From NCBI GenBank assembly GCA_937859595.1, contig CALMAH010000038.1:123119-156274 (forward strand): a stretch of 33,156 nucleotides of DNA, read 5' to 3'. The position numbers were made by a program, and so were the translations under genes. Below are positions 1 to 6,908 of the stretch, in pieces; the first letter of the stretch is position 1; the number at the start of each line of letters is the position of its first letter. This DNA is from an uncultured Acidobacteriota bacterium (GTDB lineage Bacteria; Acidobacteriota; Blastocatellia; Pyrinomonadales; Pyrinomonadaceae). A model generated the notes under the pieces. That model was given only the letters and a program-made list of their open reading frames with translations. It ran no database searches and was not told the DNA's origin.

Positions 1-200
1 ACATCAAATAGAGGTTCAGACGAAGAGAGAAAGGCTCCGCATTTGACGCAGATAGTTTCGAGGCCGGTAAACGTTTTGGCAGTCGACCAGCAGGCCGAAC
101 AGACGATGCCGTCTTCAGTCCTGTCAACGATAGAAGGACATAACGAGCATTGCTGAGGAAAGACCAACGAAAGTAGTGGATCCGTCAGCAATTGCAGCAT
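1..200 (-). CDS. comF: ComF family protein, N-terminal part only
   Basis: The gene starts at an ATG (complement 198-200) and runs off the left edge, so only about 66 residues are visible. The peptide has a double zinc-ribbon pattern: CSLC near residues 18-21, CSAC near 38-41, then CVKC. It is preceded by the hydrophobic LLSLVFPQQ typical of ComF starts. ComF proteins join this zinc ribbon to a phosphoribosyltransferase-like domain, which would lie outside the window, and are linked to DNA uptake and processing of internalised DNA. It is the last visible gene of the minus-strand series from obgE, 15 bases after the DksA/TraR gene. The family call rests on the ribbon only. Confidence 0.72.
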   Translation of the reverse strand, partial: MLQLLTDPLLSLVFPQQCSLCPSIVDRTEDGIVCSACWSTAKTFTGLETICVKCGAFLSSSEPLFD

Positions 201-215
201 GGAATACTTAATTCA

Positions 216-569
216 TCATTCCTCGTCGAGTAAGCCTTGTTCGACAAGTTCCTGACAGTCAAGACAGTATCTGGCCCACGGGATGGCCGATAGTCGTTTC
301 GGATTTATCGGCTTCTCGCAATTAAGACAATTTCCGTACTCGGCGTCGTCGATGCGAACGAGAGCTTCGTCGATCAGTGATAATTGTCTGCTTTCATTTT
401 CGGAGACAGCAAGCATCACATTCTTGGAATAATTGCGGACTGCAAGATCGACCGGGTCCGGCGTTTCAGAATCATCGATCGAAAGATCATTTCCATGAAG
501 CTTTTCGGTCAACAGTTCCTTTTCGGCAAGCAGTTTTTTCTTGATCTCTTTGAGGTTGACTTTACTCAT
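216..569 (-). CDS. DksA/TraR family zinc-finger transcription factor
   Basis: A 117-residue protein with a long N-terminal helical hairpin and a C-terminal C4 zinc finger (Cys81, Cys84, Cys102, Cys105). DPVDLA at residues 38-43 fits the DxxDxA signature at the DksA coiled-coil tip, which enters the RNA polymerase secondary channel and works with ppGpp. It is shorter than E. coli DksA (151 aa) and nearer the short TraR/YocK-type members, so I give no symbol. Its ATG overlaps the rlmH stop by four bases (ATGA), implying translational coupling and co-transcription with the ribosome-maturation genes upstream. Expected role: growth-rate or stringent control of transcription. Confidence 0.88.
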   Translation of the reverse strand: MSKVNLKEIKKKLLAEKELLTEKLHGNDLSIDDSETPDPVDLAVRNYSKNVMLAVSENESRQLSLIDEALVRIDDAEYGNCLNCEKPINPKRLSAIPWARYCLDCQELVEQGLLDEE

Positions 570-1018
570 TTCTGATAGGGGAAACCATTTAATATCGAAT
601 ACGCCCGATATAATTGCTCTAGCAGGATAACGCGTGTCATCTCGTGCGTAAAAGTTAGAAACGATAAGGATAACCTCAAATCAGCCCTTTGTGCAACCTC
701 AGCAGACAGACCGTTGACCCCTCCGATAACGAAGCTGACGACAGGGACGCCCCGATTCTGCCAATTAGTTAGTTCATTCGCCAATTCATGCGAAGAAAAG
801 GGCCGCCCGCCGATATCCAAAACTACGACAAGGTCTTTATTTTCGATCTTTCCGAGAATGCTCTCGCCTTCGACTTGAACGTTTCCGGTCGGACGGCTTT
901 CCCTTAACTCGACTAGCTCGGCTCTTACAAACCTGGATACACGCGCAAAGTATTCGTTCTGCAACTCACGCCATTGAGTATGCTTGGTCTTTCCGATCCA
1001 GATAAAGCGGAATTTCAT
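566..1018 (-). CDS. rlmH: 23S rRNA (pseudouridine1915-N3)-methyltransferase RlmH
   Basis: A 150-residue SPOUT-class methyltransferase, the usual RlmH length. It begins MKFRFIWIGKTK, has the SAM-binding knot loop FVIGGVNG in the second half, and ends in the typical LEQLYRAYSILNGFPYQK tail. RlmH methylates pseudouridine 1915 in helix 69 of 23S rRNA on assembled 70S ribosomes, using SAM. It lies 30 bases after rsfS and overlaps the DksA/TraR start, so it is an internal gene of the obgE-nadD-rsfS-rlmH operon. The rsfS-rlmH pairing is widely conserved. No key residue appears to be missing. Confidence 0.95.
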   Translation of the reverse strand: MKFRFIWIGKTKHTQWRELQNEYFARVSRFVRAELVELRESRPTGNVQVEGESILGKIENKDLVVVLDIGGRPFSSHELANELTNWQNRGVPVVSFVIGGVNGLSAEVAQRADLRLSLSFLTFTHEMTRVILLEQLYRAYSILNGFPYQK

Positions 1019-1048
1019 CAGGAAAGTCTATAAGCGAAGCAGGCCGAT

Positions 1049-1486
1049 CTAAGTCAGCAGAAGTTCAGCAGGGATTTCGATACGACGCCCGTCGCGCCAA
1101 AGGCGCTCAAGGTCGTAAAAGTCTCTGGCGTCACGATCGAAGATGTGAAAGACAAAGTCTCCATAGTCCATCAGGATCCATTCACCGCCTGTATATCCCT
1201 CTATTCTGATCGGACGTGAGCCCAATTGTTTCTTGAGCTGCTCATTTATTTCGTCGGATATTGCCTGAACCTGACGTTGGTTAGCTCCGCTCGCGATCAG
1301 AAAGTATTCCGTAAAACTCGCGATCTCACGAAGATCGAGGCCGACGATATTTATCGCTTTTTTTTCAGCGGCACATTCGATCGCAAGCCTTACATTTGGG
1401 TCCAATTCGCCAAAAGGTGTTTGTGCTGAAGTGATCTCTATCTTTGCGGTTTCGCGTCTAAGCGAACGTTCCTGCGTTTCTTCCAT
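1049..1486 (-). CDS. rsfS: Ribosome silencing factor RsfS (Iojap/YbeB)
   Basis: A 145-residue protein. The Iojap core runs from about residue 30 ([21 protein letters not shown]) through [19 protein letters not shown] to [16 protein letters not shown] and the DFYDLERLW end. RsfS binds L14 on the 50S subunit, blocks 30S joining and so damps translation under starvation. The family core is about 110 residues, and the first 25 residues here are a charged extension. Its ATG overlaps the nadD stop by one base (TGATG), a coupled start. The nadD-rsfS-rlmH order is the common arrangement. Confidence 0.95.
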   Translation of the reverse strand: MEETQERSLRRETAKIEITSAQTPFGELDPNVRLAIECAAEKKAINIVGLDLREIASFTEYFLIASGANQRQVQAISDEINEQLKKQLGSRPIRIEGYTGGEWILMDYGDFVFHIFDRDARDFYDLERLWRDGRRIEIPAELLLT

Positions 1487-2139
1487 CAGATATAAAGGTC
1501 GTATTTTTCAATGTATTTTGCAACTTCGGAGGGAACATCCGCTATCCGATCCAGTCTTCCATCGGTGAGGTCAGCACGAACTCCAGTCGCAGAAACATCG
1601 AAATTAGCAGCATTCGTAAAATAGATCCCATACTTCTGTCCCTTAGGCGGTTGTGCCGATGCCGCGTCGTTGGAGCCGACATCCACTATGCGTTTTCTTA
1701 TTGGCTCGGTTATATGTTCAATCGAGAGAGCGAAACCCGGCCGGCTGACGACTATATGGTTGACCGAGAGCAGTACCTGTTCCCAATTTCGCCATGTTCG
1801 AATATCAGCCCATGAATCCGAACCCATCACGAAAAATCGTTCACACGCATCGAACTCGGCTTCAAGTTCGGAAAGCGTGTCGATCGTAAAACGCCGCTCG
1901 CCCTTTTCAATTTCAAGCGTCGAGACATAGACCCTGTCGTTCCCGGCCGTCGCTAGACAGAGCATCGCATATCGGTGAAAGGCGGAGGTCGGCGGGCGGT
2001 CCGGTTTATGAGGTGCATGAAACGCCGGGATGAAAACAAATCGGTCCAGCGCAAATTGCTCGACCAAAGTGTTCGCGATCAAAACGTGCCCGGAGTGGAC
2101 CGGGTCAAATGTGCCGCCGAAAAAAGCAATTCTGGACAT
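1486..2139 (-). CDS. nadD: Nicotinate-nucleotide adenylyltransferase NadD
   Basis: A 217-residue nucleotidyltransferase that transfers AMP from ATP to nicotinate mononucleotide, the penultimate step of NAD synthesis. The N-terminus carries [11 protein letters not shown], the (H/T)xGH adenylyl-transfer site with flanking GGx[11 protein letters not shown] follows in the middle, and [10 protein letters not shown] near the C-terminus is the SxTxxR-type nucleotide-binding motif. Length is normal for the family. It starts three bases after the obgE stop and overlaps the rsfS start by one base, so the three genes are tightly coupled. Confidence 0.95.
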   Translation of the reverse strand: MSRIAFFGGTFDPVHSGHVLIANTLVEQFALDRFVFIPAFHAPHKPDRPPTSAFHRYAMLCLATAGNDRVYVSTLEIEKGERRFTIDTLSELEAEFDACERFFVMGSDSWADIRTWRNWEQVLLSVNHIVVSRPGFALSIEHITEPIRKRIVDVGSNDAASAQPPKGQKYGIYFTNAANFDVSATGVRADLTDGRLDRIADVPSEVAKYIEKYDLYI

Positions 2140-2142
2140 AGG

Positions 2143-3162
2143 TCACCCCGAAACAGCCCGTCGATCGGATTCAGAAAGTCGTTTCGCTACCAGCGAGATC
2201 AGCTCGCGAATATTCTTGTTCGTTGAAGACGAGATCTCAATGAATTCGCGGCTATCCTTGCGGGCTTGTTCTCTCAGTGACTCAAGTCGATCGGGATCGT
2301 CCAAGGCATCGACCTTGGTCGCCACGACGATCTGCTCGCGCTCTCCGGGCCTAAACCCGTAGGCCTCAAGCTCCTGATTTATTACGCCGTAGTCCGACAC
2401 AGGGTCGCGTCCGGACGCGGACGATACATCAACGAGATGAAGTATCAGGCGTGTTCTCTCTATGTGTCTCAGAAATCGGTCGCCAAGCCCGGCGCCTTCT
2501 GATGCACCTTCGATCAGTCCCGGAATATCAGCGACAACGAACGTCTTGAAATTACCTAGGTCGACGACTCCAAGATTGGGCTCAAGTGTCGTAAAGGGAT
2601 AGTCTGCGATCTTTGGTTTAGCGGCCGAGATAACGCTGATCAGCGTTGATTTGCCGGCGTTCGGAAACCCTACCAGCCCAACGTCAGCGATCAGTTTCAA
2701 TTCTAGTTGAAGCTCGCGTTCTTCGCCGGCCCGGCCCGTATAGTGAAATTTTGGAGCTCGGCGGGTCGGGGTGGCAAAGTGGGCATTACCCCAACCGCCT
2801 TTTCCGCCCTTTGCGGCGAGATAGGATTGGCCCGGTCCTGTGAAATCAAACAGCATTTCGCCGGTCTCCGCATCGTGGACCATGGTTCCTACCGGAACTT
2901 TGACCACAGCGTCCGCACCGTTCTTGCCATGCCTGTTGGATCCCTCGCCGTGACGCCCCCGTTCGGCTTTGTGTTCCGGGTTGTATCTAAGGTGCAGCAG
3001 GGTGTTAAGGCCCTCATCCGATTCGAGGAAAACATTGCCGCCGCGGCCACCGTCACCCCCGGACGGGCCGCCCCGCGGAACAAATTTCTCGCGGCGAAAT
3101 GCGGTAACCCCGTTTCCGCCGTTACCCGCTTTTACCTTTATCCTTACCCGGTCTATGAACAC
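2143..3162 (-). CDS. obgE: Obg family GTPase ObgE/CgtA
   Basis: A 339-residue GTPase. The glycine-rich Obg fold occupies residues 1-158 ([21 protein letters not shown] region). The G domain has G1 GFPNAGKST at 165-173, switch II DIPG at 212-215, and G4 with TKVD. Obg proteins bind the 50S subunit and couple its assembly to GTP/ppGpp status. At 339 residues it lacks the OCT C-terminal extension seen in Firmicutes. It is the first protein gene after the structured-RNA region, whose terminator-like hairpin ends about 70 bases upstream of the ATG. Readthrough or a separate promoter must feed it, and I saw no convincing promoter in 3163-3231. Confidence 0.97.
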   Translation of the reverse strand: MFIDRVRIKVKAGNGGNGVTAFRREKFVPRGGPSGGDGGRGGNVFLESDEGLNTLLHLRYNPEHKAERGRHGEGSNRHGKNGADAVVKVPVGTMVHDAETGEMLFDFTGPGQSYLAAKGGKGGWGNAHFATPTRRAPKFHYTGRAGEERELQLELKLIADVGLVGFPNAGKSTLISVISAAKPKIADYPFTTLEPNLGVVDLGNFKTFVVADIPGLIEGASEGAGLGDRFLRHIERTRLILHLVDVSSASGRDPVSDYGVINQELEAYGFRPGEREQIVVATKVDALDDPDRLESLREQARKDSREFIEISSSTNKNIRELISLVAKRLSESDRRAVSG

Positions 3163-3231
3163 AAATGATATCTTACGAGTTGTTTCCCAATAGGTAAATG
3201 ACAGACCCGCCGGAATTACGAGTGCAAATGC

Positions 3232-3273
3232 AACAAAGGCGACCGTTCAATTTCTTGAACTATCGCCTTTGTT
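3232..3273 (-). terminator. Strong hairpin terminator ending the structured RNA
   Basis: On the minus strand an 11-bp perfect stem (AACAAAGGCGA with TCGCCTTTGTT) continues through a 3x3 internal loop into a 5-bp stem (TTCAA/TTGAA) closed by a GAAA tetraloop. The 3' arm ends in CCTTTGTT. The symmetry lets it act in either direction. It separates the RNA region from obgE and could be a full terminator or a leaky attenuator for the obgE operon. Confidence 0.75.
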
Positions 3274-3730
3274 AACCCGCTTCAAACACCGAAGTGCTTG
3301 GAAAGGGTCGCAACCTTACCATGTACACGGACCGGTTGCTTATTTGTATCCCGGAGCGTCTCAGCGGGGAGCCCTTCTCCGGTCAGCACCCATGTGGCTT
3401 TCGCTTCATGTTTCACTCGAAGTGACAAGTGCCGTTAGGTTTTTGTTTTGGTGGCTTTTCCTCCACCGCCGGTTACGTTCCCGGCAACGAGGCTCATCGC
3501 TTTCGCAATGAGCGGCATGGCACCTTACAGGCTGATCATTTCCTGAAGGCGTTGATCGTTTTTATCCGACCAACTCACAAAGACCGAAGTCCCTGCTAGC
3601 AAGCCTTTCGGCTTCGGTTCAGGGCGTTAATAACGATAGTCTTTCCGCTTGCCATCGTTCTCGAACAGTGCGTCACCGCTTCCGCTCGCCTCTCCCTGAG
3701 CCGGTCAAGCACCCTTAAGTGATTGACTAT
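3232..3730 (-). ncRNA. Candidate large structured non-coding RNA, family not recognised
   Basis: No convincing protein frame covers this 500-base stretch, but it is dense in hairpins on the minus strand. Examples (plus coordinates): 3492-3513, an 8-bp stem with GAAA loop and one mismatch; 3583-3618, an ACCGAA/TTCGGT stem enclosing GCC-GAAA-GGC; 3551-3574, GTTGGTC/GATCAAC; 3468-3485, GCCGG/CCGGC; 3450-3467, GGTGG/CCACC; 3413-3425, TCACT/AGTGA. The 5' segment at 3705-3711 (GTGCTTG) is perfectly complementary to the 3' segment at 3294-3300 (CAAGCAC), giving a terminal helix that closes about 400 nt. GAAA caps occur on this strand, which fixes the orientation. A sigma70 promoter precedes it and a strong hairpin ends it. 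I looked for RNase P, tmRNA, SRP, 6S, group I/II intron and T-box consensus elements and found none. It could be an independent RNA or a very long obgE leader. Confidence 0.7.
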
Positions 3731-3736
3731 GTGACC

Positions 3737-3764
3737 ATCTTACACCCGAATATTAAGAAGTCAA
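3737..3764 (-). promoter_or_regulatory. Sigma70-type promoter of the structured RNA
   Basis: On the minus strand TTGACT (3759-3764) and TAAGAT (3737-3742) are separated by 16 bases, in an AT-rich patch. The predicted start of transcription is near 3730, just outside the helix-forming 5' end of the RNA. Confidence 0.65.
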
Positions 3765-3817
3765 GTAGAAAGTACTTTAGGTATTTGCTCTATTTGGAGG
3801 ATATTCCGGAGCAGCAT

Positions 3818-3934
3818 TGTGGAAAAGTTCACAAGTATGATGTGGAAAACTTTGTGGAAAAAATTCGCAGTTCAGTAACAGCGGCAGTTTGAGGAAAGTT
3901 TGACGAAATACGATCAAATGAGGCCTGTGGAAAT
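3818..3934. promoter_or_regulatory. Cluster of DnaA-box-like 9-mers
   Basis: TGTGGAAAA occurs at 3818-3826, 3841-3849 and 3853-3861; its complement TTTTCCACA fits the DnaA-box consensus TTWTNCACA. A fourth copy with one change (TGTGGAAAT) lies at 3926-3934. All four have the same orientation. The first two are 23 bases apart and the second and third 12, close to whole helical turns. The cluster lies 55-200 bases upstream of the structured-RNA promoter and beside A/T runs near 3950-3985. It could be a DnaA-regulated control region or part of a replication origin. Gene polarity to the right does not favour an origin. Confidence 0.5.
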
Positions 3935-3955
3935 TCCGCTGAAAAGTATAAGAAA

Positions 3956-3980
3956 AAAAAATTCGGTGGCCGAATTTTTT
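3956..3980 (-). terminator. Terminator of rplU-rpmA
   Basis: An 11-bp perfect stem (AAAAAATTCGG-type arm with its complement) closes on a three-base loop, and on the minus strand the 3' arm merges into a run of T. It lies about 50 bases after the rpmA stop and separates the ribosomal-protein operon from the downstream RNA region. Confidence 0.8.
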
Positions 3981-4030
3981 ATTCAAACCACCGAAATAAT
4001 TGTCGAATTAAATTGGTTAATCTGTCGGAA

Positions 4031-4315
4031 CTATGCAGCTTTTACCTGCAGCTCCGGGGCACCATCAGCGTAAACGCTGATAAATTTGCCTTTGCGGCCC
4101 TTATCTTCGAATTTGACGTAGCCTTCGATCAGCGAAAAGAGCGTGTCGTCCTTACCCCTACCCACGTTTTTCCCGGGCTTCCACTTCGTTCCACGCTGCC
4201 GCGCGAGTATGTTGCCACCCAAAACATGTTCTCCGCCAAATTTCTTCAGGCCGAGCCTTTGTGCCGCTGAATCTCGGCCGTTGCGTGATGATCCGACTCC
4301 TTTCTTATGTGCCAT
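4031..4315 (-). CDS. rpmA: 50S ribosomal protein L27
   Basis: A 94-residue protein beginning [20 protein letters not shown], the invariant L27 start, followed by GLKKFGG and the [13 protein letters not shown] segment. The N-terminal tail of L27 reaches the peptidyl transferase centre. There is no Firmicutes-style cleavable N-terminal extension. It follows rplU by 49 bases and ends before a strong terminator, so the two form a compact operon. The C-terminus ([10 protein letters not shown]) is slightly longer than in E. coli L27. Confidence 0.98.
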   Translation of the reverse strand: MAHKKGVGSSRNGRDSAAQRLGLKKFGGEHVLGGNILARQRGTKWKPGKNVGRGKDDTLFSLIEGYVKFEDKGRKGKFISVYADGAPELQVKAA

Positions 4316-4364
4316 AATTCAATTACCTCCCGGCTTTACCAACTCCTCGCGCCCGGAATAGCTC

Positions 4365-4655
4365 TTATATTTTTTCGATCTTGATCTCTGTATAGCCCTG
4401 GCGGTGCCCCTGTTTTCGTTTGTACTGTTTCCTGCGCTTTTTCTTAAAAACGATAACCTTCTCACCGCGACCGTGGCCGACAACTGTTGCCTTTACGGTA
4501 GAACTGCCGATCTTGGCGTCTTTTCCGGCACCGACAACGAGCGCCTCGATATCGACCTTCGCACCCTCGTCCGCCGAAAGGGAGGGCACGCGAAGCACCT
4601 GGCCGCTTTCCACCGAGAACTGCTTTCCACCTGTTCTTATTATTGCAATGCTCAT
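4365..4655 (-). CDS. rplU: 50S ribosomal protein L21
   Basis: I chose the ATG at complement 4653-4655, giving 96 residues starting MSIAIIRTGGKQF. That matches the usual L21 start and is preceded by GGAGAG as ribosome-binding site. The frame stays open further upstream, but that part crosses the promoter. The basic C-terminal half (VFKKKRRKQYKRKQGHRQ) is the L21 signature that binds 23S rRNA. It is the first gene of the rplU-rpmA operon, driven by the promoter at 4708-4736. Confidence 0.97.
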   Translation of the reverse strand: MSIAIIRTGGKQFSVESGQVLRVPSLSADEGAKVDIEALVVGAGKDAKIGSSTVKATVVGHGRGEKVIVFKKKRRKQYKRKQGHRQGYTEIKIEKI

Positions 4656-4707
4656 CTCGCTTACTCTCCGTACGTACAGGCCCTTCGGGCCGTGCCGAAA
4701 ACACCAG

Positions 4708-4736
4708 ATTATAGCGAAACGGGTCCGTGACGTCAA
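4708..4736 (-). promoter_or_regulatory. Promoter of rplU-rpmA
   Basis: TTGACG (4731-4736) and TATAAT (4708-4713) are spaced by exactly 17 bases on the minus strand, a near-consensus sigma70 promoter. The predicted leader of about 45 nt contains a small GGCCC/GGGCC hairpin at about 4679-4691 just before the ribosome-binding site. Such a hairpin could be an L21-type autoregulatory element, but it is short. In the rest of 4656-4988 I see only a 6-bp inverted repeat at 4816-4834. Confidence 0.8.
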
Positions 4737-4988
4737 TGTTGCGAGCGAGAATCGGGGCCGCGACCCGGAGTACGAACAGGTTTCCGGCAACGCTTTGGGG
4801 CCGGACACGTCGGCAGCCAGGATCTCGGCCTGGCAAAACCGGGCAAATGTCCCGCCAGAATGAGGGCGGATCCGTTAAAACAAGACTAATTTCAAAAGAG
4901 GTAGGGGCCGGAAAAATGCACCAAGGACGCGAATTTGTGCTAGTATGAGGGCGATCCACTTAGGAATAGAAACTCAAGGAGGAGACTA

Positions 4989-5429
4989 ATGGAAAGCTCT
5001 ATTCAGCCGACCTCACTCCAGATAAAGGTCGCCGACATGCGTCGCGGAGCGAACTGGTTCTTCTGGATCGCTGCCTTGGCTGCTATTAATTCACTCGTGG
5101 TCACGTTCGCCAGTCTTCCTGATTCGCTTTTCGGGCTTGGCGCGACCAGAATGGTGGACGAGGCGTTCAGGGCCCATTCGCTTGCGCCGATAGATCCTGC
5201 AGGCCTGGTGTTCAGTATTGCGATCGCCGGGGTTTTCGCATTGTTCGGCTATCTTGCGCGTGGCGGCAACGATAGGATATTCGTTGTCGGCATCTTTCTT
5301 TACGCCATTGATGCGATCATCACTATCGGTTTCCGAGACCTATTCGCATTCGGATTTCATCTTGTTGCGTTGTTTTACCTGAGCAAGGGCCTTTTGGCAA
5401 GCAGGAAGAGATTTGACCCGTCGGTTTAG
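4989..5429 (+). CDS. Small four-helix membrane protein of unknown function
   Basis: A 146-residue protein preceded by a near-perfect ribosome-binding site (AAGGAGGAGA, about 4975-4984), so translation is well supported. Four hydrophobic segments are visible: about residues 22-42 (ANWFFWIAALAAINSLVVTF), 71-89, 97-113 and 117-134. They are joined by short charged loops, with a basic C-terminus (SRKRF) that suggests a cytoplasmic end. I do not recognise a family motif. It is isolated on the plus strand between rplU (divergent) and hpt (convergent), so the context gives no function. Confidence 0.8.
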   Translation: MESSIQPTSLQIKVADMRRGANWFFWIAALAAINSLVVTFASLPDSLFGLGATRMVDEAFRAHSLAPIDPAGLVFSIAIAGVFALFGYLARGGNDRIFVVGIFLYAIDAIITIGFRDLFAFGFHLVALFYLSKGLLASRKRFDPSV

Positions 5430-5446
5430 GGATTTATAGATCCCGG

Positions 5447-5995
5447 TCACGCATCGTTCGGGTCGAGGACCACCGCGATAAAAGGAAGGTTCCGGTAGCG
5501 GCCGGCGGCGTCCAACCCGTAGCCAACCACGAACTCATTTGGGATAACAAAGCCTGTGTAGTCGATCTTCAGGTCCTTGTTGATCCGAGGCGCGGGTTTG
5601 TCCAAAAACGTTGCGAGCTTAATGGAATTGGCCCCGCGGGTTCCGAGGATCTCCAAAAGACGCGTCAGTGTCAAGCCCGTATCGACGATGTCCTCGATCA
5701 CGAGAACGTCTTTTCCGCGTATCGAACTGCTTAGATCCTTCAGGATCTCAACATCGCCGGTAGAGGTCGTCCCATCCTTATAGCTGGAGACCGCCATGAA
5801 GTCGATCTTGAGCGGCAGGTCAATGGTTCGCATCAGGTCCGCCATAAAAATGCATGACCCTTTTAACACGCCGACCAGTACGAGATCGCGCCCGGCATGA
5901 TCCGCCGTGATCTCGGCCCCAAGCTTGGCAACGCGAGCTGAGATATCGTCAGTATCGAAAAGGACCTTAAGATTCGGATTTGAGAATTCGGTCAT
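5447..5995 (-). CDS. hpt: Hypoxanthine phosphoribosyltransferase
   Basis: A 182-residue type I phosphoribosyltransferase. The PRPP-binding motif VLVIEDIVDTGLT is at 97-109 and LVGVLKGSCIF near 40-50 is the PPi loop. The flexible-loop SSYKDGTTSTG follows at about 70-80, and GFVIPNEFVVGYGLD near the end matches bacterial HPRT. It salvages hypoxanthine (and usually guanine) to IMP/GMP using PRPP. It is a single gene convergent with the small membrane protein and divergent from the rpiB-like gene, with its own promoter. Confidence 0.96.
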   Translation of the reverse strand: MTEFSNPNLKVLFDTDDISARVAKLGAEITADHAGRDLVLVGVLKGSCIFMADLMRTIDLPLKIDFMAVSSYKDGTTSTGDVEILKDLSSSIRGKDVLVIEDIVDTGLTLTRLLEILGTRGANSIKLATFLDKPAPRINKDLKIDYTGFVIPNEFVVGYGLDAAGRYRNLPFIAVVLDPNDA

Positions 5996-6063
5996 ACAGG
6001 TTTTTTTACGAACGCTGCCGAAATTTCGTCGGCACCTTCGGTTGAACGGAAAAGATTTTAGAA

Positions 6064-6092
6064 ATACTATTCAAGAGGCCGAATGTTTTCAA
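6064..6092 (-). promoter_or_regulatory. Promoter of hpt
   Basis: TTGAAA (6087-6092) and TAGTAT (6064-6069) with a 17-base spacer on the minus strand, about 70 bases before the hpt start. It lies back to back with the start region of the rpiB-like gene. Confidence 0.55.
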
Positions 6093-6116
6093 GTTTGAAG
6101 CCTAGTGAAGCATAGA

Positions 6117-6893
6117 ATGTCCGATAAGCTCAATGTTTCGAGAGAGAGCATCAAGGAATTAGTCCGCTCTGTTCTCGACAGCAACAGTCAGTCTGCCGCC
6201 CCAGAATCGTCGGGACCAGAGCATCTGCTGGTCAATTCTTTAAGGGAAAAGGCAGAAAGAAAGTTTGACCGGGACGAGTCCGCGAAGAGCCTGATCACCG
6301 AAGATGAACTGCGAGGGCTGAACGAAGGCGCCCGATTACGCGTGTCGACTGGTGTTAAATTTACTCCGCTAGCGCGGGACATTATCAGTGACCGGCGGAT
6401 CGAGCTGGTCGAGCGTCCCACTAGAGAATCCCGGATACTTGTTCGGTCGGTGGCCCTAGGCTCCGATCATGGCGGTTTTGAGGCGAAGGAAACACTAAAG
6501 ATATTTCTTTCCGACATGGGCCTCAACGTAAGAGACTTTGGGACGAATTCGCCTGATCCTGTTGATTACCCGGATATTGCTCACGAGGTGGCTATGAGCG
6601 TTGGTTCCGGCCATGCCGAAATAGGAATACTCATCGACGGAGCTGGAATCGGCAGCGCGATGGCGGCTAACAAGGTGCCAAAGGTGCGTGCCGCGGCATG
6701 CTATTCTGTAACTCTTGCGCGAAATGCCCGAGAACACAACGGGGCAAATATATTAACACTGGGTAGCGGGCAGAACTCGGTCGAGGAACTTCGTCAGATA
6801 GTAGAAGCATTTATTACAACCGAGATAAGCGAGCCTAGGCACCGCAGGCGTGTCGTGAAGATCGACGACATGGACCGGCAGTATCGCCGATAG
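6117..6893 (+). CDS. RpiB/LacA/LacB-type sugar-phosphate isomerase with microcompartment-type N-terminal extension
   Basis: The C-terminal 140-150 residues are an RpiB fold: ALGSDHGGFEAKE, DYPDIAHEVA, then GILIDGAGIGSAMAANKVPKVRAA and NAREHNGANILTLG. The site that is Cys in E. coli-type RpiB (LICGTG) is Asp here (LIDGAG), so the catalytic base differs. In front lie about 100 extra residues: an amphipathic helix (SRESIKELVRSVLDS), a polar linker, and a module ITEDELRGLNEG...TPLARDIISDRRIELVE of a kind seen on microcompartment enzymes. RpiB interconverts ribose-5-P and ribulose-5-P; this version may act on a related sugar phosphate. I prefer the ATG at 6117; a GTG at 6105 is also possible. The stop is adjacent to the deoC start region. 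Confidence 0.88.
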   Translation: MSDKLNVSRESIKELVRSVLDSNSQSAAPESSGPEHLLVNSLREKAERKFDRDESAKSLITEDELRGLNEGARLRVSTGVKFTPLARDIISDRRIELVERPTRESRILVRSVALGSDHGGFEAKETLKIFLSDMGLNVRDFGTNSPDPVDYPDIAHEVAMSVGSGHAEIGILIDGAGIGSAMAANKVPKVRAAACYSVTLARNAREHNGANILTLGSGQNSVEELRQIVEAFITTEISEPRHRRRVVKIDDMDRQYRR

Positions 6894-6908
6894 TTGAACC
6901 CAAAACCG

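Noticed and set aside
3269..3511. An 80-codon open frame on the plus strand inside the structured RNA region
   Set aside because: Composition is not protein-like, no ribosome-binding site is present, and it lies on the strand opposite to the GAAA-capped hairpins and promoter.
3232..3730. RNase P RNA, tmRNA or an intron as identity of the structured RNA
   Set aside because: The GAGGAAAGUCC/ACAGAA elements of RNase P, the tRNA-like ends and tag frame of tmRNA, and the group II domain V signature were not found.
3956..3980. AT-rich unwinding element of an origin
   Set aside because: The A and T runs are arms of a terminator hairpin after rpmA, which explains them without an origin.
4656..4808. 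Upstream extension of the L21 frame
   Set aside because: It crosses a near-consensus promoter, and L21 proteins start at the MSIAIIRTGGKQ-type ATG.
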